Source of the DNA: Pontiellaceae bacterium B12227
GTDB taxonomy: Bacteria; Verrucomicrobiota; Kiritimatiellia; Kiritimatiellales; Pontiellaceae
DNA: 64,000 bases
Reading direction: 5' to 3'
Assembly (NCBI GenBank): GCA_029432775.1
Contig: JAROAZ010000013.1
Span: 62,001-126,000, forward strand
Under the pieces are notes generated by a model. The model was not told the origin of the DNA. It did no database searches and saw only the letters and a list, made by a program, of their open reading frames with translations. This document shows, piece by piece, positions 1 through 8,827 of this stretch. The stretch's first letter is position 1. Each line of letters begins with the position of its first letter. A program made the translations under genes and the position numbers.

Positions 1-408
1 TGCAAAGTTATGGTGTTTGTAGCCCGAGATGCGGACATTGCTGAACGACACCGCTTTCTTCCAATCCAGCTGCAGCACATATTCTTTGCCATGATCCTGA
101 TCGTCCCAATACGTATCCGGATTTCCATCGTTCGCACCGCCGGGATTATGCCCCTGTGCCGGAATGCCGTCCGGACTCGAAGCCGTTGCGGAAAGCGCCA
201 GGTTTTTCCGTTTCTCCGGCTGCTCCAGGGCAATGCCCAACGACTTGAAATAGTCCAGCTCCGGCCCAAAACGATATGCCAGCGTCCGGTCCATATTACC
301 GAACTCCTCATCCTTGAAGGGGCCGATCACATGCCAGTCGCCGAGCTTCGGCTCGGCCGCACCAGCCGAAAAAGCCGCCAATAGTATAAAAACAAAAACG
401 TTCTTCAT
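1..408 (-). CDS. Secreted F5/8 type C (discoidin)-domain protein, N-terminal part
   Basis: The reading frame starts at 408 and runs off the left edge, so only 136 residues are visible. Residues 1-18 form a signal peptide (MKNVFVFILLAAFSAGAA). A segment beginning GDWHVIGPF resembles the N-terminal part of secreted PVC enzymes. From about residue 75 comes the start of an F5/8 type C carbohydrate-binding fold, with an NLALSATASS stretch, the GGANDGNPDTYWDD loop and the VSFSNVRISGY strand. The ATG overlaps the TGA of the upstream IclR gene (ATGA at 405-408), which suggests one transcript with translational coupling. The catalytic part, if there is one, lies outside the window, so the function stays open; a sugar-binding exported enzyme is my inference. 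Confidence 0.8.
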   Translation of the reverse strand, partial: MKNVFVFILLAAFSAGAAEPKLGDWHVIGPFKDEEFGNMDRTLAYRFGPELDYFKSLGIALEQPEKRKNLALSATASSPDGIPAQGHNPGGANDGNPDTYWDDQDHGKEYVLQLDWKKAVSFSNVRISGYKHHNFA

Positions 409-1196
409 TCTGCTCCCCCCAGCCGGGTTGAAATCATTGCTGCCGTTTGTTTGAGCAGTTCTCCATGTTCCTTAAAAACCGATACAGGAAAGCGGCTGCT
501 CGGGCCCGTGACAACTAGGGCCGCAACCGGCGTTCCCTTTTCGCCGAATACCGGTGCGGACAGGCAATGGATGCCCTCAAGCTCCTCTCCGAGGTCGGAG
601 GCAAATCCCGTCTTGCGCGCGGTTTCCAAGGCCTGGAAAAATCCCTTTTTGGTGGTGATGGTCCGGTTCGTGAATTTTTTAAATGAAAGCCTGGAAATCA
701 TATCGTCAAGATCCTCCTTCTCCATGAAGGCCATCATCGCCTTACCGGGAGCCGATGAGTGCAGCTGAAAATGGGCACCCGTTTCCACGACCAGCCGCAA
801 AGAGTGCGGACTGGGAACATAGTCGAGCACAATACCCTGGGCGCCCTCTATTGCACAAAGGGTAATGGTTTCCCGGATCTCATTGCGCAGTTTTTTCATG
901 AGCGGCATGGAAACCTCGATCAGGCTCGTGTGCTTGAGCACATGATAGCTCATCGATAGCAGCTTGCGGCTCACGCTGAATGTTTTGGAATCTTCGTTGC
1001 GTTCGAGATAGCCACGCAGATGCAGCACGCCGGTCGCCCGGTAAACAAAATTTTTCGGAAGCTCCAACAGCCGGGCAATCTCTGAAGTGCCCAATCCCGC
1101 CGGATGCTCGGTCAATAATTCAAGAATGGTCAATCCACGCTCCAGATTGGTCATCTTGAATTCCGATATTTCTTCCTGTTTCACTTTAGCAATCAT
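405..1196 (-). CDS. IclR-family transcriptional regulator
   Basis: The 263-residue product has an N-terminal winged helix-turn-helix (residues about 16-75, with the GLGTSEIARLLELPKNFVYRA recognition region) and an IclR effector-binding domain (about 90-260, with the SAPGKAMMAFM and GIHCLSAPVF motifs typical of the family). IclR proteins usually sense small organic acids or sugar breakdown products and often repress neighbouring catabolic genes. A GGAG ribosome site lies 7 nt before the ATG at 1196; Met15 is a possible alternative start. The gene overlaps the downstream discoidin-domain gene by ATGA and is divergent from a sulfatase, so control of these two is likely. A perfect palindrome 16-30 nt upstream of the start may be its own operator. 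FQALE (minus strand of 624-638) is encoded by one copy of the dispersed palindrome. Confidence 0.95.
   Translation of the reverse strand: MIAKVKQEEISEFKMTNLERGLTILELLTEHPAGLGTSEIARLLELPKNFVYRATGVLHLRGYLERNEDSKTFSVSRKLLSMSYHVLKHTSLIEVSMPLMKKLRNEIRETITLCAIEGAQGIVLDYVPSPHSLRLVVETGAHFQLHSSAPGKAMMAFMEKEDLDDMISRLSFKKFTNRTITTKKGFFQALETARKTGFASDLGEELEGIHCLSAPVFGEKGTPVAALVVTGPSSRFPVSVFKEHGELLKQTAAMISTRLGGAE
624..638. repeat. Dispersed palindrome TTCCA-N5-TGGAA, first copy
   Basis: This exact copy lies inside the IclR gene and encodes FQALE on the minus strand. It is the first of at least 28 exact copies of the same 15-nt palindrome in the window; the full list is given in the findings. Confidence 0.8.
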
Positions 1197-1211
1197 AAGG
1201 ACTCCAATATT

Positions 1212-1226
1212 TAGAACGACGTTCTA
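1212..1226. promoter_or_regulatory. Candidate IclR operator (perfect palindrome)
   Basis: TAGAACG-A-CGTTCTA is a perfect 15-nt palindrome with 7-nt arms. It lies in the 190-bp space between the divergent IclR and sulfatase genes, 16 nt upstream of the IclR start. Position and symmetry suit a regulator dimer site, probably autoregulatory. That IclR binds it is inference. Confidence 0.5.
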
Positions 1227-1386
1227 TATTTCAGATTTTGGATACCAATGACATCATAATTTTCAAAAAGAGTGAGCCGGCACGTTAATTTGACGCAATA
1301 ACATATGTCCTTTGCGGAACTATGTATTTCGAGCCTGCGGAGCTTCCGGTATAAATTATTCGTATTTGTAATGAAAAGGAGCCCGT

Positions 1387-2829
1387 ATGAGACCACTTGC
1401 CTGCATTGCTTTAGCGTTGCTTATGACCACCACTGCTTTCGCCATGGGAAAAACTCCCGTAAAACAGCCCAACATCATTCTGTTCGTTACAGACGACCAT
1501 GGTTTGGATGCACTGGGTTGCTATGGAAATCCGATCATCAAAACGCCCAACATGGATCAACTGGCCGCCGATGGCGTACGCTTTACCCGGGCTTACTGCA
1601 CCAGCGCCAGCTGCGCCGCCAGCCGCTCCGTGATCCTGACCGGACAGTTCGGGCATGCCACCGGCTCCTACGGCCACGTGCACGACTACCACCACTTCAG
1701 CACGTTCGACAACGTGAAATCGCTTCCGGTCATGCTCTCAGCAGCAGGCTACCATACGGCCCAGATCGGCAAATACCATGTCGCCCCCGAATCAGTTTAT
1801 AAATTTGACGTGCGCTACAAATGCGACCCGCGCTCGACCATCGAAATGGCCGAAACCTGCAAGCCGGTGATTGAAGGCGACAAGCCGTTCTTCCTTTACT
1901 TCTGCCCGGACGACCCGCACCGCGGACATCCGTTCACGCCGGATCCGTGGGATGCTCCGAACTCGTTCGGCAACAAAACCGAAGCCTATCCGGGTGAAGT
2001 CATCACCACCTATGACCCCAAGGATGTGATTGTCCCCTCGTTCCTGCCCGACACCAAAGAATGCCGAGAAGAAATGGCGCAGTACTATCAGTCTGTCTCC
2101 CGTATCGATCAGGGCCTCGGCAAGCTGCAGGAACTGTTGAAGGACGCCGGAAAAACCGACAACACCATCATCATCTATATCTCCGACAACGGCATCGCCT
2201 TCCCCGGCGCCAAAACCACGGTCTATGAGCCGGGCATCAAACTGCCCTGCATCGTCAAAGATCCGCGCAGCAACTTCAAAGGACAGGTGAATGAATCCAT
2301 GGTCTCCTGGGTCGACCTCACCCCGACCATTCTCGACTTTGCCGGCGTCGCTATTGACGGCTCTGACTTCCACGGCCGCTCTTTCCTTCCAATCCTTGGA
2401 AAGAAAGATTCCAAAGATTGGAACTCGGTTTATGCGGCACACAACTTCCACGAACTCACGATGTATTATCCGATGCGCGTGGTGCGCACCGGCAACATGA
2501 AGCTGATCTGGAACATCGCCTATGGCCTGAAATATCCGTTTGCATCCGACCTGTGGGCCGCTTCCACCTGGCAGAGCGTCTACCGTAACCAAGGTGAATA
2601 CTTCGGCCACCGCAAGGTGCAGGACTATCTCTACCGCGCCGAGTTCGAGCTCTACGATCTCGATAAAGACCCGGAAGAAAGTGAGAACCTCGCTGATAAT
2701 CAAAAATACGCCGAGCAGCTGGCTGAAATGAAAAAAGAAATGCAGCGGTTCCAGACCGACACCAACGATCCGTGGCAGATCATCTGGGGCAACAAGAGTA
2801 AAATGCAGGGCACCGGCGTTAATCTATAG
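1387..2829 (+). CDS. Exported sulfatase (arylsulfatase/sulfohydrolase family S1)
   Basis: This is a 480-residue type I sulfatase that removes sulfate esters from sugars or polysaccharides. It has a Sec signal peptide (residues 1-19), the metal-binding VTDDHG near residues 34-39, and the formylglycine signature C-A-A-S-R at 76-80, with Cys76 as the residue converted to formylglycine. Further sulfatase motifs include GKYH near 126 and IIYISDNG. It needs a formylglycine-generating enzyme, which is not in this window. An AAGGAG ribosome site lies about 6 nt before the ATG. It is divergent from the IclR gene, and a hairpin terminator lies 35 nt after the stop. The substrate cannot be read from the sequence. 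Two copies of the dispersed palindrome lie in the coding region (2387-2401 and 2409-2423). Confidence 0.93.
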   Translation: MRPLACIALALLMTTTAFAMGKTPVKQPNIILFVTDDHGLDALGCYGNPIIKTPNMDQLAADGVRFTRAYCTSASCAASRSVILTGQFGHATGSYGHVHDYHHFSTFDNVKSLPVMLSAAGYHTAQIGKYHVAPESVYKFDVRYKCDPRSTIEMAETCKPVIEGDKPFFLYFCPDDPHRGHPFTPDPWDAPNSFGNKTEAYPGEVITTYDPKDVIVPSFLPDTKECREEMAQYYQSVSRIDQGLGKLQELLKDAGKTDNTIIIYISDNGIAFPGAKTTVYEPGIKLPCIVKDPRSNFKGQVNESMVSWVDLTPTILDFAGVAIDGSDFHGRSFLPILGKKDSKDWNSVYAAHNFHELTMYYPMRVVRTGNMKLIWNIAYGLKYPFASDLWAASTWQSVYRNQGEYFGHRKVQDYLYRAEFELYDLDKDPEESENLADNQKYAEQLAEMKKEMQRFQTDTNDPWQIIWGNKSKMQGTGVNL

Positions 2830-2861
2830 TTCCAACCTCTGGAACATTCCAGACTTTGGAA
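2830..2861. repeat. Two intergenic copies of the TTCCA-N5-TGGAA palindrome
   Basis: TTCCAACCTCTGGAA (2830-2844) and TTCCAGACTTTGGAA (2847-2861) stand 2 nt apart directly after the sulfatase stop codon and just before a terminator hairpin. No coding constraint applies here, yet both arms are intact. Confidence 0.8.
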
Positions 2862-2863
2862 AG

Positions 2864-2886
2864 GCTCCGGATTCCGGAGCATTTTT
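2864..2886 (+). terminator. Rho-independent terminator after the sulfatase gene
   Basis: GCTCCGGA-T-TCCGGAGC is a perfect 8-bp-arm hairpin followed by ATTTTT. It sits between convergent genes and its T-run touches the stop codon of the aldo/keto reductase gene. Confidence 0.8.
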
Positions 2887-2888
2887 CT

Positions 2889-4052
2889 TTAAACAGAACC
2901 CAGTTTAACTTTTCTACCCACCACCTGGAGATTATCTTCCAACTCATTCAGGTTTTCCATCTGGGAGACACAACAGGATAGATTCGGGTTCTGCAGCGCC
3001 CAGAGATAGGACTTTGCAAAAACAGATAAATCATCTCCGGGGATAGCTGTATGCATTTTGGCAGCCCGCCACGGCGGCTGATTCTTCATGCTGAACAGCT
3101 TGGCCACCTTCATGGCAATCAGCCCCATTCCAGACTGGTTCGCCTTATAGATCGCCGCTTCCAACGCCGCATGATTGGCAATATTATAGGCAAACATGGC
3201 GGCATCGTAATATCCAACCTCAGCCGCATTCAGCAGATTGTTCGTCACATCATTATGAAATGAGGTAGCTGACGCCCGAATCAAACCCTTCTGCTTAAAC
3301 TCAGCAAAAAGTTCTCCGAGAAATTCATCCATCATTTCCGGCATGGCACACCCATGCGGACAAAACAGAACGTCCAGATAATCGGTCTGCATTCTTTTCA
3401 ACGAACCTTCGAGCAATTTATAGGCATTCGCCTTTATCTGCCCCTTCCACTGCTTTTTCATCCCGTGTTCTTTGAGCACCACATAGCGAAGGTAGGTTGT
3501 GTCAAATTGCTGCTCCTGACTCCCGAAATAGTTTATGTGGTAGCCGGGTCGCTTCACCGACCGCTCAGCCAGCATATCCTGCGCCTTTTTACGTAATGCC
3601 TCCTGCTTATCAGACGGCAGGCTTTTCATAATCTCATTCACAAACCCCTGAATAATTCCGTAGTAGGCGCTCATCTTAGAGGCAAGAAAAACGTGCTCTC
3701 GATTACCTGACTGATGGAAATAGCGTCCGAGGTTTTTCTCTACCTCGCCCTGACTGTATGCAAATGCACAGTCAAAATAGTTCACACCCCGTTCAATGCT
3801 CTGGTCAAACAGCGCGTGGCTCTCATCGTCTGTAAACGGGAACGTGCCCAGCACAATTTCGGACACCATAAAGCCAGTCCGCCCAAGAGGTCGGTAGACC
3901 ATTTCACTTTGTTTATTTCGCCATTCCGGTGTGGGACGAGCCCTGGAGACTAACGGATTGGCACGGACAGGTCCTGAGGCTGAAAGGACCAGCGGAGTAC
4001 TGACTACGGTTTTCTGGAAAAATGAACGACGGGTTTCAGATAGCTGCTTCAT
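2889..4052 (-). CDS. Exported aldo/keto reductase (Tat-type leader)
   Basis: The 387-residue protein has a twin-arginine leader (TRRSFFQK at residues 7-14) followed by a hydrophobic stretch, then an aldo/keto reductase TIM barrel from about residue 54 (YRPLGRTGFMVSEIVLG). Candidate catalytic residues are visible: Asp and Tyr in NYFDCAFAY, Lys in FLASKMS and His in LFCPHGC. Such proteins reduce sugar aldehydes or ketones with NAD(P)H; Tat export implies folding with cofactor before transport. It follows the GH2 gene on the same strand with a 24-nt gap, so the two are probably cotranscribed. The substrate is unknown. Confidence 0.88.
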   Translation of the reverse strand: MKQLSETRRSFFQKTVVSTPLVLSASGPVRANPLVSRARPTPEWRNKQSEMVYRPLGRTGFMVSEIVLGTFPFTDDESHALFDQSIERGVNYFDCAFAYSQGEVEKNLGRYFHQSGNREHVFLASKMSAYYGIIQGFVNEIMKSLPSDKQEALRKKAQDMLAERSVKRPGYHINYFGSQEQQFDTTYLRYVVLKEHGMKKQWKGQIKANAYKLLEGSLKRMQTDYLDVLFCPHGCAMPEMMDEFLGELFAEFKQKGLIRASATSFHNDVTNNLLNAAEVGYYDAAMFAYNIANHAALEAAIYKANQSGMGLIAMKVAKLFSMKNQPPWRAAKMHTAIPGDDLSVFAKSYLWALQNPNLSCCVSQMENLNELEDNLQVVGRKVKLGSV

Positions 4053-4076
4053 TAATATAAGCTAGATGATCATCTA

Positions 4077-6557
4077 TTAGGTGGCAACTGATCTTACGGC
4101 CAGTTTCACGTGGTCGGCCTCTAAACCAACGGATTCGGCTGTCACACTTATTTTTCCCGCCTTTCTCCCTGCTTTTACAATCAGCATGCACATACCGCTG
4201 AAGGCATCACGATGATCGGCAATAAACGGTGCGGTGGTTGATGCGTTGCCATTGCCGACTGCCGCAATAGAGCCGGCACCTTCCACCTTGAATTTCACGG
4301 TGTTATCGGCCATCGGGCAGAGATTCCCTTCTGAATCCTCAATACGGACGGTGACGTAGGACAGATCATTCACGCCGGCCTGCAGCCTGGAACGGTCGGC
4401 AGAGAGTTTAACCTGCGCCGGTACACCGGCGGTTCTAACCTCTTTATCTACAACCGCCTTTCCACCGATGTAGCCGACCACCTTGATCGAGCCCGGCGCA
4501 TACGGCACGTCCCACGAGAGACGGTACGGCGACATGAACGTATCGCCTTCGTAGCGGTTAAACTTGACCAGCAGTTCCGTAAGATCTTTGCCCTTCATCT
4601 TTTTTCCGGCCGAGCTTCCATTTACAAACAGTTCCACCTCTTCGCAGTTGGTATAGGCATAAATCGAAATATCAGTATGACCGGTGCCCTCCCAGTTCCA
4701 ATGCGGCAACACATGCACCATCGGCTCCTTCGTCCACTGACTCTGATAGAGATAGAAGCGGTCCTTCGGTAGACCGCAGAGATCAACGGCACCGAAATAG
4801 GACGAGCGCGCCGGCCAGTCGGCATTCCAGTAGCCGTTCGTACTGTTATCCTTTCCGCCATACGGCGTCGGCTCGCCCAGATAGTCGAAACCGGTCCAGA
4901 TGTATTCGCCGTAAACTTCCGGATTCTTTTCCAATGCCTGGAACTCGACATCCGGCGGATAGGCCCACGGCGGGCCGATCAGGTCATAGCTGGTCACCTG
5001 ATTCGATTCGTGGGTCTTATATTTTTCGATCGGCAGATGATAGACCCCGCGGCTGCTGGTGCAGGATGAGGTTTCGGATCCGATCACCGGATTATTCGGC
5101 AGAAATTCATTCACCGGATCGCCGTACGCCAACGGCTTATAGTTCATGCCCGCAATATCAATCTGCGCCGCCATCCCCGTTTTGTATGGACCATCCCACC
5201 AGTTAAACCCGCAGGTGGTCGGACGGGAAGGATCCATTTCCTTCACATAATCATGCAGCTGCCGGGCCATCTTCGGCCCCTCAACCTTTTCGCGCTGTTC
5301 CAGAATTTCGTTTCCGATGCTCCACATAAATACGGAAGGATGGTTGCGGTCGCGTCGAACCATATCCTTGATATCGCGCTCGCCCCACTCCTCGAAGAAC
5401 TTGTTATAGCCGTTCTCCACCTTGGCAATTTTCCAAACATCGAACGCTTCGTCCTGCACCAGAATGCCCAGTTCATCGCAGAGTTCCAGCAGCTCATTCG
5501 ACGGCGGATTATGGCTGGTACGTATAGAGTTCACGCCCATCCGTTTCATGATCTGCAATTTTCGTTCGTCTGCGCGGCGATAAACAGCAGCCCCAAGCGG
5601 TCCGTTGTCGTGATGCAGACAAACACCCTGAATGCGCACAGGACGACCATTCAGCTTAAATTCCTTCTTCGTGAATTCCAGTGTTCGAATGCCGAAGCGG
5701 GTACTGGTCTGATCCAGCTCCCCCTGCTCATTCGAGACGGTGGAGATCAGCGTATAAAGGTTGGGCGTTTCCAAATCCCAACGCTCCGGATTCATGACCT
5801 TCAACACAGCATTCAATTTGGCCGACGCCGCTTGTATGGCCGTTGCAACCGTCCTGCCGGAAGGACTTAAGATTTCATAGCTCACCGACATCGTTTCGGA
5901 ATCAGGATTTCCGGCCAGATTTGTGACTACAGACACTGAAGCTTCAGCATCAGTGATTTCCGGCGTTGTGATATAGGTCCCATACTGCGCAACGCGTACC
6001 GGATTGCGGAAATCGATCCAGACGTTCCGGTAGATGCCGGCTCCCGGATACCAGCGTGACGAGAGATCTTCCGGAGTCAGGCGGACCGCAATGGTATTTT
6101 CCCCACCGAAATTCAGGAAGTCGGTCAGGTCGTACTGGAATTCGATGTAGCCATACGGACGGTTGCCGACAAATTGGCCATTCACCCACACGTGTGCGTT
6201 ATACATAGCCCCATCGAACGTAATCAGCGCCCGTTTTCCTTCAGCTTCAGCCGGAACAGCGAATGACTTACGATACCATCCGGTTCCATGGAAAGGAAGG
6301 CCGCCGCAACGGGCGTTGTATTTAACGTCGAACGGGCCTTCAATGGCCCAGTCGTGCGGAAGATCCAGCGAGCGCCAGGAGGAATCATTGTAAGAAGTCG
6401 CCTCAGCCCCGTCGACCGCTCCCTTATGAAACTTCCATCCTTCGTTAAAGGAGGTTCTGAATGCTCCGTTCTGCACGGAAAGTTTTCGTGATGACATGGC
6501 CCATCCTGTAGTGGCCGTTGCGGCCGTCGCGGCTCCGACAAAATTCCTTCTATTCAT
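4077..6557 (-). CDS. Glycoside hydrolase family 2 (beta-galactosidase-like), exported
   Basis: The 826-residue enzyme begins with a Tat-like leader (MNRRNFVG, then an Ala/Thr-rich hydrophobic run). The GH2 sugar-binding domain covers about 35-195 (WKFHKG, LPHDWAIEGPF, GTGWYRKSF), an immunoglobulin-like domain about 200-290 and the TIM barrel about 295-600. The acid/base is Glu417 in SIGNE and the probable nucleophile is Glu495 in VIGSETSS. C-terminal Ig-like domains follow (about 640-826). GH2 enzymes of this shape cleave beta-galactosides or related sugars from exported oligosaccharides. Exact specificity cannot be read. One dispersed palindrome lies at 4929-4943 (FQALE). Confidence 0.93.
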   Translation of the reverse strand: MNRRNFVGAATAATATTGWAMSSRKLSVQNGAFRTSFNEGWKFHKGAVDGAEATSYNDSSWRSLDLPHDWAIEGPFDVKYNARCGGLPFHGTGWYRKSFAVPAEAEGKRALITFDGAMYNAHVWVNGQFVGNRPYGYIEFQYDLTDFLNFGGENTIAVRLTPEDLSSRWYPGAGIYRNVWIDFRNPVRVAQYGTYITTPEITDAEASVSVVTNLAGNPDSETMSVSYEILSPSGRTVATAIQAASAKLNAVLKVMNPERWDLETPNLYTLISTVSNEQGELDQTSTRFGIRTLEFTKKEFKLNGRPVRIQGVCLHHDNGPLGAAVYRRADERKLQIMKRMGVNSIRTSHNPPSNELLELCDELGILVQDEAFDVWKIAKVENGYNKFFEEWGERDIKDMVRRDRNHPSVFMWSIGNEILEQREKVEGPKMARQLHDYVKEMDPSRPTTCGFNWWDGPYKTGMAAQIDIAGMNYKPLAYGDPVNEFLPNNPVIGSETSSCTSSRGVYHLPIEKYKTHESNQVTSYDLIGPPWAYPPDVEFQALEKNPEVYGEYIWTGFDYLGEPTPYGGKDNSTNGYWNADWPARSSYFGAVDLCGLPKDRFYLYQSQWTKEPMVHVLPHWNWEGTGHTDISIYAYTNCEEVELFVNGSSAGKKMKGKDLTELLVKFNRYEGDTFMSPYRLSWDVPYAPGSIKVVGYIGGKAVVDKEVRTAGVPAQVKLSADRSRLQAGVNDLSYVTVRIEDSEGNLCPMADNTVKFKVEGAGSIAAVGNGNASTTAPFIADHRDAFSGMCMLIVKAGRKAGKISVTAESVGLEADHVKLAVRSVAT

Positions 6558-6666
6558 TCAGCGCTCTCCTTTGCGTTCCATAGATACTGAATACAATGGA
6601 AAGGTTCTCATAAAACACAAAAACAGTAACCAACAGATGCATAGATCTTTTGATCTAGTACCAACG

Positions 6667-6694
6667 AAAAAAGCCACCACATAGTGGCGGCTTT
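6667..6694 (-). terminator. Terminator after the phosphohexomutase gene
   Basis: Read on the minus strand, a GCC-rich hairpin (arms 6673-6680 and 6684-6691, one mismatch) is followed by six T. It lies 36 nt beyond the stop codon of the gene at 6730. The hairpin is also one member of the AGCC hairpin pair described separately. Confidence 0.7.
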
Positions 6695-6723
6695 ACCCGT
6701 ACAGCCTGCACTACGTGCCGGCT
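6672..6723. repeat. Pair of 21-nt AGCC hairpins, copy 1
   Basis: Two 21-nt imperfect palindromes, 6672-6692 and 6703-6723, each begin AGCC and end GGCT, with a 3-nt loop and one mismatch at position 5. The same paired arrangement recurs at 9689-9739. Both pairs follow the stop codon of a minus-strand gene. Confidence 0.65.
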
Positions 6724-6729
6724 TCTACG

Positions 6730-8208
6730 CTACAGCTTCAGCCCGTCGAATCCCGAGAGGAACTCAACCATGGCCGCCTTCAACGGCTCCACACCGCCAA
6801 CGGCATCACTTTCAATATTGATTGGCATTTGCGGATCGTGCAGCGATTTACGGATCAGGATCCACCCGCCGTTACAGGTCACATGAACACCTTCGTAGCT
6901 GTTAGGCGTGCAGGACCAGCCATCCTGACTATCCACGAACGCTTTGAAGCCTTCGAGCACCGTGTCGGCATAGGCGGAGAAATCATCCACCAAAATCTGC
7001 GGACGGAACTCAATGGCTTCGGCCGGCTCCGGCAGTTCGGCAATCAGTTCATCCACCGTTCCTTCGCCCGCCGCTTTCAGCTGCGCAATCTTGATGAGGA
7101 TTTTGGCAACCTGATACGCGCCGTCATCGAGGAAATAGTTTTCCTTCAGCGCACCGTGGCCGGACGTTTCCAATGCCAGGAAGCTCGGAGTACCGGCTTC
7201 GTTCAGACGAATGGCTTCGTTGATTACATTTTTATAACCGCGCTGGAAGCGGTGGTGAACGCCGCCCAGTTTTTCTTCGATGTACCATTTCAGGCCGCTC
7301 GAAGTTACCGAGTCGGTGACGATGGTGGAGCCCGGCTGCTCACCAAGAACGATGGTGGCCATCAGGGCAATAAAGCGGTTGCGGTTGATCGGCTTGCCGT
7401 TTTTATCCACGGCTCCGGCGCGATCCACATCGGTATCGAAAATAATGCCGAAGTCGGCGTTGTTTTCGGTCACGGCAGCAATGATGGCATCCATTGCATC
7501 TTTATCTTCCGGATTCGGAATATGGTTCGGGAACGACCCGTCCGGGTCGAGGAACTGGCTACCGGCCGTATCTGCGCCCAGCGGGTTGAGTACTTTGTCG
7601 ACAAAGAACCCTCCGGCGCCGTTGCCGGCATCAACAACAATCTTCAGCCCGGCCAGAGGAGTTTCGCTGCCGGCACCCTCGCGAATAATTTTTACGAGAT
7701 GCGCAGCATAGTCCCCCATCAGGTCGATCTTCCGAACATTGGAAGTTTCCAGTGGTTGGAACTCACCGGCTTCGGTGGCCAGCGTCAGAATTTCTTTGAT
7801 ATCCTGTTTGCCAAGCCCGCCTTCGCGAACGAAAAATTTGAGGCCGTTGCGGTTGAACGGCAGATGACTGGCGGTCAGCATAATCGAGCCGTCGTAGGCG
7901 TGGTTTGCGAAGACGGTCGACATGAACATCGCCGGCGTGGAAGAAAGGCCGCTATCGAATACCGCACAGCCGCCTTTTTCCAATCCCTGGAAAACCGCGG
8001 CTTTAATGGAATCGGCCGAGAGACGGGAGTCGGTCCCCACCGCCACCTTCAGGTCCGCCTTACCGAGCTTTTTTTCCAACCATTGGAAAAAGGCATAGCC
8101 GATCGTTCGCGCAATTTCCGGCGTCAGATTGACCGGTTCGCCTTCAACGCCCTCGAGTGCAACACCGCGCACATCGCTTCCATTCTGTAATTTGAAATAT
8201 TTATCCAT
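6730..8208 (-). CDS. Phosphomannomutase/phosphoglucomutase (alpha-D-phosphohexomutase)
   Basis: This cytoplasmic enzyme, 492 residues from the ATG at 8208, moves phosphate between C1 and C6 of hexose phosphates. Visible motifs are the N-terminal GSDVRG, the phosphoserine loop TASHLPFNRNG (the usual form is TASHNP, so Leu replaces Asn), the metal-binding DTDVDRAG and the sugar-binding ETSGHGA. I prefer the ATG at 8208 over an upstream in-frame GTG at 8220 because the GTGGAG there reads as the ribosome site of the ATG. It would feed sugars into glycolysis or exopolysaccharide synthesis. Three dispersed palindromes fall in the gene (7747, 7978, 8074), encoding FQPLE, FQGLE and FQWLE. Confidence 0.92.
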   Translation of the reverse strand: MDKYFKLQNGSDVRGVALEGVEGEPVNLTPEIARTIGYAFFQWLEKKLGKADLKVAVGTDSRLSADSIKAAVFQGLEKGGCAVFDSGLSSTPAMFMSTVFANHAYDGSIMLTASHLPFNRNGLKFFVREGGLGKQDIKEILTLATEAGEFQPLETSNVRKIDLMGDYAAHLVKIIREGAGSETPLAGLKIVVDAGNGAGGFFVDKVLNPLGADTAGSQFLDPDGSFPNHIPNPEDKDAMDAIIAAVTENNADFGIIFDTDVDRAGAVDKNGKPINRNRFIALMATIVLGEQPGSTIVTDSVTSSGLKWYIEEKLGGVHHRFQRGYKNVINEAIRLNEAGTPSFLALETSGHGALKENYFLDDGAYQVAKILIKIAQLKAAGEGTVDELIAELPEPAEAIEFRPQILVDDFSAYADTVLEGFKAFVDSQDGWSCTPNSYEGVHVTCNGGWILIRKSLHDPQMPINIESDAVGGVEPLKAAMVEFLSGFDGLKL

Positions 8209-8827
8209 TTTGATCTCCACAGTTAAAATTTAAAAGGTCCACCTTTGAGAGCATCATCCCACAGGCATACAACCCGCACCATCCCTCTAATACAGGATGA
8301 CCATTCAATCTGTTCTCAGAAAGGCATGCACCGCCATTCCCTCCGGCATCCCGGATCTCCGGAATGGACGGCAAGAACATCGTCCATAGAAGGTCCGTTT
8401 TATTCCTCTTGAGTTCAGATTATTTACAAAAGAGCGCGCAGAATCCCATAAATGGGCCTGCGCCGCCATAAAGATATTCTCAAAAATAGGGTCCATCATC
8501 CTTCTTTTTGCATGAGACAGAACACAATTTCGGCCCCGTTCACTCAGTCGTTCCGAATTCTGAACATTTTTCCTGATGCGTACGCTGGAATCCTGCGCAG
8601 AGACACACCGAAAACCGCCTCAGACAACCCATTCGTGAAAAATAGGCTTCATTATCAACAAACATACGGACTCGCATAAAAAAATCAGTGATTCATACAA
8701 GAGCGGTGAAATGTGAAAAAATATCCGATTAACTAATAATCCGACCTATAGCACTATGTAAATAAGTCGATGTTTACGTTCTCCTTCGACAGATGGAGAA
8801 ACGCATTGGATCAATAAAGGAGAAAAA
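8209..8827. other. 619-bp intergenic stretch with no recognised gene
   Basis: Between the start of the hexomutase gene and the PEP-CTERM gene I see no open frame with family motifs, no tRNA and no clear hairpin except a CCGGATCTCCGG inverted repeat near 8350. The last 100 bp are A/T-rich and should hold the promoter of the PEP-CTERM gene. A decayed gene is possible but not supported. Confidence 0.5.

Noticed and set aside
6715-8190. 491-codon open frame antisense to the phosphohexomutase gene
   Set aside because: The minus-strand protein carries all expected catalytic motifs; the plus-strand frame has none.
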